Shown: positions 12,081-23,224 of the stretch, piece after piece | How the letters are laid out: every line of letters starts with the position of its first letter | Position numbering within the stretch: position 1 is the first letter of the stretch | Source: Antedon mediterranea | Taxonomy: Eukaryota; Echinodermata; Crinoidea; Comatulida; Antedonidae | NCBI RefSeq assembly: GCF_964355755.1 | Contig: NC_092671.1 | Span: 20,550,001 to 20,614,000, forward strand | Length of the DNA stretch: 64,000 bases | Reading direction: 5' to 3' | The notes under the pieces: model-generated | Told to the model about the DNA's origin: nothing | The model's input: the letters and a program-made list of their open reading frames with translations, nothing else | The model's database searches: none | Program-made: the position numbers and the translations under genes

Positions 12081-12247
12081 TCATTAACATCAAGCAAGCA
12101 AGTATATGATGAAGATCCATCTTGTAGTTTTGATGTATGGCTTAAAATCATCATCAATAATAAAAGTTGTTCCATGACCACATATAATATCTATATAGTG
12201 GTTTAAATGTGGTAAAGATCTGGCTTGTAGTTTTGGTGTATAATAAC

Positions 12248-12800
12248 AGGTATCCCAATGTAAAAATTCAAATTACTGATGGTACTTCTTCTGTCAGTTA
12301 ATCACAAGGAACTTACTGAACATAAACTTTTGCAATTTAAATGATTGAAATCTGATTATCCATTCAAAAGTTATGGTTGGATTATATTTATATTTGGAAC
12401 CATTTATGAAGGGTTATAACGTTTATATTAATAGCTTTAAAATTCTTATTTTTGCCAAATCCATAGATACAACAGAGTTGTACAAGACTATTTTTTTGGG
12501 GGGTCCTCGACACTTTTTTCACGCTGCTGCTCTAGCCCGCTACGTCACACGAGATGACTCATTTATTAGATGAAATCAAGCAGCAGTTATAGTACTACAC
12601 TTTGACATTTTTGCTAAAATGGAAACTCAACTATAATTTATAAGTACCAGCTGCATTTCTGGTATTTATGAGTCCCATGACAATACTGTATTTCGCTGTC
12701 AGATAATCATTGAATTATTATCAAAACAGTCCATGAAAGTTTTTGTTTGTAATATGATACTTCACACTTGAAGTATCTAAGGTGTGATGAAGTGACCCCC
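12248..12800 (-). repeat. Partial, inverted relative of the hAT-like element at 20315
   Basis: It begins AGGTATCCCAATG, the inverted right terminus of the 20315-21589 element. It then follows that element's minus strand in degenerate form: AATTTAAATGATTGAAATC, AAAAGTTATG, GGTTATAAC and CAGAGTTGTA. Its far end is not defined, and similar AT-rich text occurs again near 52880-53010. Confidence 0.5.
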
Positions 12801-12828
12801 AGACTTGACATTAGCAATAAAATAAACT

Positions 12829-12843
12829 AAATTGAGTCCGTTT
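12829..12843. repeat. Left target-site duplication of the Tx1/L1-like LINE
   Basis: AAATTGAGTCCGTTT here is repeated exactly at 15593-15607, on the other side of the LINE. The leading A residues could in part belong to the poly-A tail, so the certain duplication is 12-15 bp. Confidence 0.9.
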
Positions 12844-15592
12844 ATGTTATAGGATCTATAGTAAATGAAGATCAAAAAGGATATGTAAAAAAGAGGTTTG
12901 GGGGAGAAAATGTAAGACTAGTAAATGACATACTAGACTTTACAAGCTTAAACAATATGCCAGGTGCAATTGTATTTCTAGATTTTGCAAAAGCCTTTGA
13001 CTCATTAGATAGAGTACTATTATTTAAGACTTTAAGTCATTTCGGTTTTGGTAATTCTTTTATCAAATGGATAAATGTAATTTATAAAGAAACAAATTGT
13101 GTTATAGTAAATAACGGATGGCTCTCAGAAAGCTTTAATATGGAGTGCGGCGTGAGGCAAGGCTGCCCATTATCAGCGCTACTATTTATTTTGGTGACAG
13201 AATTAATGGCCACAAATATAAGAAAAAATCCTAAATGTAAAGGAATTACATTACCAAACAGCAATAACGAAAATGACAACATTGTAAAGATTGCTCAACT
13301 TGCAGACGATACCGTTATTTTTACGCAAGATGAAAGTAGTCTAAAATATTTTTTCGATGAAATTGATCTATTCTGTAGAGTGTCAGGATTAAAACTAAAT
13401 AAAAATAAGACAAATGGTATGTGGATTGGTTCAAACAAAAATAATATGTCAAAACCATTCAATATTGTATGGTCCAGTGAACCAGTACAATTTCTAGGAA
13501 TACATGTAGGTTATGATAAACAACTATGTGAATACAGAAATTGGGAGAAAAAAAATCACCAACTTAGAAAATGTATTAAATTTATGGAAAAGACGTAACC
13601 TAAGTTTTTTTGGTAAAATTACTATTATAAAAACACTAGCAATATCAAGGTTTATCTATACTGCTAGTATTATTGAGGTGCCTAAGGAAATAATTACAAA
13701 AATAGAAAAACTGTTATATGACTTCCTTTGGGGTAATAAAAAAGAAAAAAATAAAACGAACAACATTAATTAGAAATGTGGAAGAAGGTGGTTTGAATAT
13801 GCCAGATCTCACTTCGTTGATAGAATCTCTCAAACTAACCTGGGTTAAGAGACTATTAAGCCCAGATCCAGGTAAATGGAAATGCATTCCAAAGTTTTAC
13901 CTTCAACCTATTGAATATACAGTTAACATAACGCAGTTGAATTTAGAAGAGCATGCTAACCTGGGCAGTATGCCTTTATTTTATAGAAATATGATGAAGT
14001 CTGTTGTAAAATTAAACAATATCATACATGTAAAACCAAAAACTACCATGGAAATAAAGAGCCAACAATTATGGGAAAACAGACATATCGTATTGAACAA
14101 TAAATCTATGTATTTTAAAGTATGGTTATCTTCTGGGTTTAAAACAATCGGAGATATTTACATGAATGATAGAGTACTTTCACCTTGTGAAATATTTCCT
14201 AAACTGTATAAACGGCATAACGCCTTAATTGAATATATGCAATTGTTAAAAGCCATACCAAAAGAGTGGAAAGAAATTATTGAAAAAGGTAATACAAAAA
14301 AGGAAGACAATAGTATTCCTAGTCTACGACTTTATATGAAAAATAAAGGAACCGTCTTCTATAATCATTTTATTAATAGATGTTCAAAAATACCAAATTC
14401 ACAAACAAAATGGGAAATAGAACTAGGTAAGGTAGACATTGATTGGAGTAACGTTTGGTACTATAAAGTTTATAGACTAAAACATATACCCAAAGTTGCT
14501 CAATTTAATTTTAAACTTCTGCATAGAATACTACCATGTAAAAAACGATTGAAAATCTGGAACTTAGTAGGTAATGATTTATGTGATAAATGTATAAACA
14601 AGGTTGAAACTGAAAAACAAATGTTATATAAATGCAGTGTAATTCAATGGATATGGCTTAAATTTAAAAATGTCATAGCTAAGAGCTTTTCAAACGAAGA
14701 CCCAATAACTTGGACTACAATGATTACTGGATCAAATAACATAATTGTAAATGAATTGATTTCATTATTTGTATTCTCTATATATAAGTTGCATATATTA
14801 ACAAAACCTGAAAAAAAAGGAAACAACTATGAAAAAAAGATCTGGAATCTTTTTATTACTGAAGTAAAGCATTTAATTGAAAATGAGTATAAGTGCTACT
14901 ACTTTAAAGCTCAATGTAAATGGGGAGATATAAAGCAAAATCTCCTTAAATTAATGAAATAAAAAAAATGCTATTTTTATCTCTTAAATACATTGTATAT
15001 AGGCCTAGTAACTATATTAGTTTTAAGATATGTCATCCGGGTATGAAGCGACTCACATACACACAGAGCCAAAATATTACCTTGGACTTGCACTGTGTAT
15101 GGACTCTAACCTTACGGTTTTCATTATATATATCATTCCATCCTATCCATTCTAAACACCCTTTTTTTCAAGCTTTTGCATTCTTCGTTTTCATCTCATC
15201 CATTTTTTTCTTGGTGAAAAGGGAAGATTCTTGATATTCTTCCCCTGAGTTTATAGCCTCTCTACCCAGACAATGGACACAAACAGAATAAAACAACAAT
15301 AATAACTTTTTCAAAGTACGTTTTTTTTTTAAATCAATTTTTATCGTCAGTTTACTACCATCGACATATTTTAATTAATTGTATTTTTAAAAATGTATAT
15401 GAATGTAAATGTGGTTACTTCTTAACATCAAAATAATCTTAGCCTTATGTATATACTGTTCAAAAGATATGTATTTTTTAACAATGTACCTTATAAATAA
15501 GAGAATTATATAAATGTGCATATTATATACATATATTATTTATATTTATAGAACTATAATAAAAGTGGGACGAACCCACACAAGACAAAAAA
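12844..15592 (+). mobile_element. 5'-truncated Tx1/L1-clade LINE
   Basis: The element is bounded by a 15-bp direct repeat and ends in a short poly-A run after CACACAAGACAA. It begins inside the reverse transcriptase domain, so endonuclease and ORF1 were lost by 5' truncation during target-primed reverse transcription. A 3' untranslated region of about 600 bp follows the coding part. It lies in the 21-kb TRAF3IP1 intron on the strand opposite to the gene. Confidence 0.92.
12847..14965 (+). pseudogene. Reverse transcriptase of the Tx1/L1-like LINE (two single-base frameshifts)
   Basis: The frame entering at 12847 reads EDQKGYVKKRFGGEN, then motif A FLDFAKAFDSLD, motif B GVRQGCPLSALLF and the catalytic motif C LADDT, all typical of L1/Tx1 enzymes. 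The protein continues through NWEKK into the thumb (LWKRRNLSFFGKITIIK, YDFLWGNKK), then EEGGLNMPDL. It ends with a C-terminal CDKC ... TEKQMLYKC zinc finger in which the usual His is Gln. Three overlapping frames are needed. The shifts fall in A runs at 13548-13555 and 13745-13751, each consistent with one extra A. The enzyme copied LINE RNA into DNA; this copy lacks its endonuclease. Confidence 0.9.
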
Positions 15593-15607
15593 AAATTGAG
15601 TCCGTTT
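15593..15607. repeat. Right target-site duplication of the Tx1/L1-like LINE
   Basis: Exact repeat of 12829-12843, immediately after the A-rich tail. Confidence 0.9.
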
Positions 15608-15829
15608 CATATCAAAGTTATTCACTTCTGTAACAAAATTCACATTATAAAAAGAGAAAAGAGCCGGTATCACAATACGATCAAAGATCCCTCTGCGTAT
15701 ATAATGTCATAAACCACATTTGTTACATAATAATAATGATATAAGTTACTTTTTATTTAGATTTCATTATAAATCATGTGTATGACATACACTAAGAAAT
15801 AAAAAAAAAAAAAACAACTCAGCGGGCAA

Positions 15830-17640
15830 ACCGACGTTGAATCGACATCGAAATTAGGTCGAGACGTCGAACAACCCGATATCAACGTCGGATCAACGTC
15901 GATCTACCCCTGTCAATAAAACGTCATCATTTTAACGTTGTATCAACCGTTGAAATCAGGTTGAAGTCCGACAATGCTAGGTCGATTAACCTTCGTCGAT
16001 ACAACCTTACTATTTGACGTTGTATCAACGTTGAAATTTGGTTAAAGTCCGACAATGCAAGGGCGATTTACCTACGTCGATACAACGTTACTATTTTACG
16101 TTGTATCAACGTTGAAATCATGTTGAAGTCCGACAGTGCAAAGGTCGATTTACCTTCGTCGATACAACGTCACTATTTGGCATTGTATCAACGTTGAAAT
16201 CAGGTTGAAGTCTGACAATGCAAGGTCAATGTCCGACTATTCAAGGTTGATCTACCGCCGTCGATACAATGTAGCAATCTGACGTCGATACAACGTTGTA
16301 ATAAGGGCGATATCTGATTATTTAATGTTGATCTACCCCCGTTGATACAACATCAATATTTAACGTTGATACAACGTTGTAGTTAGGGCGATATCGGACT
16401 ATTCAATGTTGATCTATCCCCGTCGATACATCGTCACTATTGAACGTTGATTCAACGTTGTAGTTAGGGCGATGTCCGACTATTCAATGTTGATCTACCC
16501 CCGTGGATACAACTCCAATATTTAACGTTAATACAACTTTGTAATTATGGCGATGTTCGACTTTTCAAGGTTCATACAACGTCAATATTTAACATTAATA
16601 CAACGTTGAAATATGGTTGAAGTCTGACCATTTAAGGTCGATCTACCTTTGTTGATTCAACGTCACTATAAACGTAGTATCAACGTTGAAATCAGGTTAA
16701 GCCTGACCATCTGAAGTCGATCTATCTTCGTCGATACTACGTCACTATTTAACGTTGATACAACGTTGAAATCAGGTTGAAGCCTGACAATTTGAGGTCA
16801 ATCTACCATCGTCGAAACAACGTCACTATATTAATGTTGATACAACGTTGAAATCAGGTTGAAGTCTGACAATTTAAGGTCGGTCTGCCATCGTCGAAAC
16901 GTCATTATATTAACGTTGATGTTGGAATTAGGTTGAAATCTGATATGTTAAGGTCGATCTATCATCGTCGATACAACGTCCTTATATTAACGTTGATACA
17001 ACGTTAAACTCCGGTTGAAAGCTGCCATTTTAATGTCAATCTACCATCGTCGATACGACGTCACTATTTAACGTTGATACGACGACGAAATCAGGTTGAA
17101 AGTTTGAAGTTTGAAAATTTAGTGTCGGTCTACCACTGTTGATACGACGTCACTATATAACGTTGTTGAAATCAGGTTGAATACTGACAATAAGTTCGAT
17201 CTACCATCGTAAAAACAACGTCACCAATTTAACGTTGATACAACGTTGAAAGTCTGACAATTTAGTATCGATCTACCGTCATCGAAACAACGTCACTATA
17301 TTAACGTTGATACAACGTTAAAATCAGGTTGAAAGCTGCCCTTTTAATGTTAATCTACCATCATCGAAACAACGTCACGATATTAACGTTGATGCAACGT
17401 TCGAATCAGGTTGAAGTCTGATCATTTAATGTCGATCTACCATCATCACTATTTAACGTTTATACAACGTTGAAATCAGGTTGAAGTTTGACAATTTAAG
17501 GTCGGTCTGCCATCGTCGAAACAACGTCACTATAAACGTTGATAACGTTGGAATTAGGTTGAAATATGACAATATTAAAGGTCGGTTTACCTGTCGGTGA
17601 TACAACGTCACTATTTAACGTTGATACAACGACAGAATCC
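15830..17640 (+). repeat. Minisatellite, period about 80-90 bp
   Basis: About twenty diverged units contain, in order, CAACGTTGAAATCAGGTTGA, AGTCTGACAATTTAAGGTC, GATCTACCATCGTCG and ATACAACGTCACTATTTAACG. Three consecutive CAACGTTGAAAT starts at 16027, 16107 and 16189 give the period. Units vary by small deletions and substitutions, so the array is old or evolving quickly. Confidence 0.85.
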
Positions 17641-18651
17641 GTGGTCCGTTTTGCGTTATAATGTGTAAACGCTTTCATTAAAAATAGGTGCATGTCTACA
17701 TCATCTGCAAGTTGTTAATCCAACGTCAGCTGAACGTCAAACATAATTATTATAATTTGCTGATAGTTACACATTCGGTTCGATTCCATACGTCGTCCCA
17801 ACGCTTGGACATCGACTCAAATAGAAGCATCGTGTAGTTGGTGATTGAGTTACATGAATTTGTAATTAAGGACTCTTAAAACCAGGGAACCAGAAAACAG
17901 AGAGCCCTCCTCCGATAAAAACTATTAATTATATTGTTTTAGCCACTACGAGTGACATTAATTACCCCAATGGGAGAACCTAGGTCACATTCCATTCACT
18001 AAACTGTACTTCGCTTCGCCCAATGACGGAACGGAAGTCTCCATTTGAATTTTGAATTGGTAACTGCTATCATCTTGCTCTTCAGTTAATGTTGCTTGTT
18101 ATTATTTTGCTGGTAAGATTTTGTATTTTTAAACTTTAGGTTAGTTTAAAATGTTTTCGTTGATTACAAATCGTACAATTGGTATATATCCAATTATATC
18201 ACCGTTTTGCCATTGAGTGAACCGGTGTAAATTACTGTAGTAATAATACAGTACTGTATATTTATATTAATAATACCTCTGAGTGTATAACCACTTCTTT
18301 ATAGTTATGATGTTTAAATACGTTACTTAAAATATAGCTATTGGTGTATCAATTATCTTGGCAGTGAAGTTAAATAGGCCTAGTTTTCTTTTCACACTAG
18401 TAGGCCTAGGCCTACTACAGTATTTTATTATTGGTAATTTTGTAGCCTGGATAGTAAAACAAATCTAAACATATAGCCTAGGCCTATTATATATGATGAA
18501 GGGCTAGTGTTGCCCGAAAGCTCTGCTAACTTTTCTGGCTGTTTACTTTATCGTTTTGATTTAGCTTTTGGCTTTTTATTTTTGTATCTCCATTGAGATC
18601 CAGCCACTGATACCCACAGCATTGTCATTTTTTTCAGTAATTTGCCTTTGG

Positions 18652-18654
<3 letters not shown>

Positions 18655-18685
<31 letters not shown>
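18655..18685. repeat. (TA)n microsatellite
   Basis: An uninterrupted TA dinucleotide run in the unique centre of the array element. Confidence 0.95.
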
Positions 18686-18687
<2 letters not shown>

Positions 18688-19159
18688 TATAATAATAACA
18701 ACTTTATTTAAAAACGAATGCAACACTTGAATCACCATATTTTGGTGTTTTTCACAAAGGCCGTTTATACTTACTACAAAACTATTTACACAAGTTATCA
18801 TTTACAGTACATATGAATATGATTAAAAAACTATAAAAAAATAAATGATTTTTATGTCATTATTTATTTTGTTTGAAGGATTATGTAATTTAATACCTAG
18901 GCCTAGGTAAAGTATCAGTATTAAATCGTTAAGTCGTTTACAACTGACACTGAATTCTAAAAAATGTTGGAGAATCCTATGAACTGTTGGTTTAGGCCCT
19001 TAGTTATTTATATGATTTATATTGTAGTTATGCTGTATTACTATTAGTTATTACAATTTTTCATTTATATTTGCTGCAATTTGTTTATGAAATAAAGCGA
19101 TATTACTTTTGGTTTTTCAACCAAAAAAATTGAAAATTTTTTATTATGTATTTAATGGT

Positions 19160-19628
19160 TTAAATTTGACGTCGATACAACGTTGAAATCGTGACGTTTA
19201 ACACAACGTTAATCCAACTTGTAATGACGTCGTTGCTCGACGTCGATTCACCTTTCAAATCCAAGTACATTTCAACATTGTATCGACGTCGTGACTGGAC
19301 GTCGAAGTAACGTTTATATTTGACGTTGAAACAACGTCAAACAGATGACTAAAATCCAACATTTTATCGACGTCGTGACTGGACGTCTTTTTAACGTTGA
19401 TATCTGACGTTGAAAACTGACGTCGATTGAACTTTCAAATCCAACTACAAAACAACGTTGTATCGACATTGCGACTGGACGTCGATGTAACGTTTATATC
19501 TGACGCTGATATAACGTCGATTCACCTTTCAAATCCAACTACAATCCAACGTATCATCGACGTCGTGACTGGACGTCAAATTAACGTTGATATCCGACGT
19601 TGATACAACGTTGGCATAATGACGTGTT
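19160..19628 (+). repeat. Right subterminal array of the AACGTT element
   Basis: Units of roughly 110 bp contain GACGTCGTGACTGGACGTC, TTTAACGTTGATATC, GACGTTGA and CACCTTTCAAATCCAACTAC. The same unit type fills 1-236. It differs from the left-array unit, so the two subterminal arrays evolved separately. Confidence 0.85.
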
Positions 19629-20314
19629 TTGCCCGCTGGGAATACGGATAATAAAAAGCTCATGGCAATTTTTTAAACGCTTAAAATTGCCTGAAACGTA
19701 CTCTAATTTCATAGAAAATAAATTGTAACAATTTTGAAAATTTTAAGCGCACGTACGCATGCGTTATATGCGATACGCACGTAATTGTATTGCCATATGA
19801 TGAAATATGACCTGAAATTTAAGAGTACCAAAAATAGTGCTAAGGAAAGAATAAATAAATAAATAAATAAATATCCTGACAGAATCAAGAGGTTATGAAT
19901 GGTAATGCAAAACCTAAATATTGTTAAAAAATGATAAAATGTAAAAAAAAATGTATTGTATTAAAAAACTGTGTGGGTATTGTTTCTTTTCATTAAATAT
20001 TATTTTTGGTGAGTATACATTTTTTTTTCCAGTAATTATAATTTTAGTAATTATAATCATACTATTTTAATTGATTTTCGAAACGCCACAAAATAAGAAT
20101 TAAGCCCATGCTTATTATGTGTTCTAAATATATAAAAACAATTGTTGAAGTGAGTTTGAAAATAAATTCGAAAATATAACCGTTTTTCGAAGCACGCTGT
20201 TCTAAACGAGACAGGCGTGTTGAATGAGTCTAGGTCTAACATACAATGTAAAATCGTCTAAAATCCAAATTTATTTGTAACAAGGACTATTTTAAAGCTT
20301 GTATACAATAATAG

Positions 20315-21589
20315 TAGGTATCCCAAATGAAAGTGCACAGAGGGGTATCACTTTTGAAATATTAACAAAATTTGAATAAGTAGTATGAATTTGATGTTAA
20401 ATAAAAAATGTATATTGTTTGAAAGTACTTTTTACGTTTTAATCTATGTATAAGTGTATTCACAATTAAAATTATTGAAGTAGTTGCCAAGAAAATGTCA
20501 AGATGTGTGATAGCAGCGATGTCGGAGATTGATATGTCCTTTTCCATTGTAGAATATCTGTTTTTAGACATTAAGTATACAATGCAAATGCTAATTTACC
20601 AACGTTACATTTGACTCTGTATACGGCGGTTGAAAGTCATTAACTGCGACAGAAATACTTTGACGGGAGCTACTTTTGATCGGGAGTAAGCAGTTACTTG
20701 GCCTAAACGTTATCTCCGTATTTCAATTTAATAACGTACTTACGGTTAGAAATACGAAAAGAAAAACTATTCAGGTAAAAAATTAATTGTTTTAATTAAC
20801 ACTGATTATTTAAATGAGTTTATTTTGACCATTGTGTGTTTGTCTTAGAGCATATCTTAGCCCGTCTTAGATTTGGTGTAATAATCATACGGGCCTAAAA
20901 TCTTGTTTTACGATATTCAAAAGTTATAATAGTATTTATGATTGAAATTATGAATATAAAGTAAAATAATATAATAATCATATTTTACCAAAAATTAGTG
21001 TAAAGGAAAGGAAACTATACACAGTTTTTGCTTTTTCATTTTTGTTTTGATAATTTTAAATTTCACCATTAAAAAAATATTTTTGGTTCATATTACACAT
21101 ATCTCTGAATTTCAAATATATTTATTAATGAAATATACACTATATTCTAGCAAGTACAAACAAATTAAATGAATTAGTACAGTACGGTAGTTCAAAAGTT
21201 ACAGATCATTGAAAAATTGCATTTTTTTCATTTTTTAGGGAAATCCATCCAGCAAAAATTGGCGCAAAATACTTTCCGACCAACTTTATGGACCAATAAT
21301 TTTAAAAATAGGTTTCGTTGAGGCTCCAAAAAAATAGAGTTCTACAACTCTGTGATATCTATAGGTTTCAAAACTTTTAACTCATTATTGTAAAAGTTAT
21401 AACCTTTTAAAAATGCTTCCAATTTTAACTGCCTAAAAAATTTAAAGCAAAAATCGTATACTTTTTTACCACTTTAAATAACCATAAGGTAATCGGATTT
21501 CAATCATTTAAATTGAAAAATGTTAAGTTCTATGGTTAACTTAAAAAAGTAAAAAAATTAATCTTTTAATTTTTTCATTGGGATACCTA
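20315..21589. mobile_element. 1.27-kb non-autonomous DNA transposon, hAT-like
   Basis: Perfect 12-bp terminal inverted repeats, TAGGTATCCCAA and TTGGGATACCTA, are flanked by the direct repeat ATAATAG (20308-20314 and 21590-21596), or 8 bp if a terminal A is counted. A 7-8 bp duplication with short termini suggests a hAT-type transposase acted on it. The inside is AT-rich with no transposase. A diverged inverted relative lies at 12248-12800. Confidence 0.8.
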
Positions 21590-21599
21590 ATAATAGATA

Positions 21600-22510
21600 A
21601 AGATTATTTATCAGTTTCAGTGTCTAAATCATCATATTTCCATGTAAAAATTAGATTTTTCTACCGGAGAAAAGTCGTGACCATGTCCCCTCGGGGGCTG
21701 CGCCTATTTACCTTTGATGTAGCATGAACCCTGACATGTTGGATGCATTATGGGAATGAAATAGTTTTTCAAACTCTGCTCAAAGCTTTTGACAAACATT
21801 TTGTTTGGTTTCATAAGTTTCCGACGCAATTTCCTGCAAGCTACACATCTCAGATGGTGGAATAAGGTCTTGATAAACGCTGGTGCGCGTGACAATGGCA
21901 AATTCCAAGTCGTTTTTGTGATGTTTTTTTTAACATTCCTGGTGAACAAACAACGACGACGCTCTCGGAACACCTCTCGATAGACCTAGGCACCATATGG
22001 TCATCGTCGGATGAGTCCGTCTACTAATTTATTCATAATTTCAAAACCGGTCATTCATAATGGTCAAGTTTAGTCTTATTTTGAAGAGAAGAAAAGAAGA
22101 AATAGTTTTTAATGAAGAGATATAGTTTTATTCATGAATTATTTAGCAATTTTATGCATTTGGTAGTCAAAGATAAATGACAAAATTGTAATAATTTTCC
22201 TAAAATGTTTATAAAATTTGCTTAATCCATACTCTGTCAAAATAAGTTTTAATACAAATTTGATAACATATTTGAAAAGAAAATGTCCTTAGCAATATTT
22301 TCTTTTTGAATTTTTTGAATTTCTGTCTGTAGAAAAAAAAGTTATGGTTAATTATGCGACATATATTTCCCCCCCCCCCCGCCCCCCACTCCCGGAAAGC
22401 AAAATAAATGTAGGGGTCAATGGGTTAAGTGAAGCCTTAATATTTTCTTGATTTAAGGGAAATTCTTAGGATTTAAGGGAAATATCTCACTTATAAAGTG
22501 TCATTGTGTT
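21600..22510. other. Non-coding intron sequence with a C tract
   Basis: No gene is supported. Opposed open frames at 21704-21983 lack any motif. A run of 12 C at 22369-22380 is followed by GCCCCCC. This homopolymer is prone to sequencing and assembly error. Confidence 0.4.
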
Positions 22511-22514
22511 TTTC

Positions 22515-23125
22515 AGAGGTCCCTGTGAAATCTCGGAAGATTTATGATGAGCTTGTATTGTAGTACTATCCAATTCTCTGCAGGCACAAATAGAATTTTG
22601 TGTGCTGCACACCCAAATCTTGGTGTGATTTTGAACGGCAGAGAGTATATGGAATTGTACTCTTTGTCACAAAATTTCAAAGGAAGCAATGCACTGATCA
22701 AACATCTCTGAATGAGACAAAAGAATGCGTGGGGCTGGCTGAAGACACAAGTCAATTTGGTCATGCTAATTTATCATACTGGGAACTAATTTCCCATCCA
22801 ACATCATTCAATGAAATATCCTATGACATTGAAGAAGTATCTGATCTTTTTGCACAGCTTCTCCGGATACAAACATGCAGGCAGATAGTGCAATGAATGT
22901 TTTTTGGACATAAAAGACAAAAAAGAGGATATTATCAAAGCTGGGTGCAAGATATTCCAGATACTTTACTACCGTTCAAAATCACACGGTCAAGATTTGG
23001 GAGAAATAGGATTTGCAATATTAAGCAATGGTTACGAAACAGTAATCTTCTAAAATCCAATTGCACCACCAGATAACCTCTTAAGTAGTTTTTAATGCTG
23101 TACATTAATGTTTTAATGTTGAATA
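22515..23125 (+). pseudogene. Unidentified coding relic, possibly a processed pseudogene
   Basis: After TTTTCAG at about 22510-22516, the text reads EVPVKSRKIYDELVL, then a stop. An open segment at 22600-22896 includes FERQRVYGIVLFVTKFQRK, TKECVGLAEDTSQFGHANLS and EEVSDLFAQLLRIQTC. A further frame at about 22910-23065 reads LDIKDKKEDIIKAGC and GEIGFAILSNGYETVIF before a stop, with AATAAA following near 23121. The composition is that of a globular, perhaps helical-repeat protein broken by a stop and a frame change, without visible introns. I do not recognise the family. It is on the strand opposite TRAF3IP1, just beyond the 3' end of the next LINE. Confidence 0.45.
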
Positions 23126-23224
23126 AAGCACAATTCATAACATTTGTGGAAATAACCATCTTGGTTACCTTAGCTGTCTCAGATTTTTCGTGAAATGTTA
23201 ATTACACTATAATTGATTGAATTG

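Larger units (their letters stand above)
15822..19642. mobile_element. 3.8-kb terminal-inverted-repeat element with AACGTT minisatellite arrays
   Basis: The termini are CAGCGGGCAAA (15825) and, inverted, CAGCGGGCAAAACACGTCAT (from 19641 back). The left 1.8 kb and right 0.45 kb are minisatellites built from AACGTT, GACGTC and GATACAACGT words. A unique AT-rich centre (17645-19160) has no ORF of note. It interrupts repeat family D, and the uninterrupted form is at about 40035. No transposase is present, so it would have to move in trans. I cannot assign a superfamily. Confidence 0.75.
15640..19905 (+). repeat. Dispersed repeat family D, copy 1, split by the array element
   Basis: Left part (15660-15821) and right part (19643-19905) match 39898-41195. 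Shared marks are CCGGTATCACAATACGATC, GATCCCTCTGCGTATATAATG, AATACGGATAATAAAAA, TTAAAATTGCCTGAAACGTA, GCCATATGATGAAATATGAC and GACAGAATCAAGAGGTTAT. Between the halves sits the 3.8-kb array element. In copy 2, AATACGGATAATAAAA follows directly on the left half, so copy 2 shows the uninterrupted order. Copy 1 has also lost about 0.7 kb of the copy-2 interior. Confidence 0.75.

Noticed and set aside
15830-17640. CRISPR array
   Set aside because: The repeats are long, diverged and run on without unique spacers, and the host is eukaryotic.
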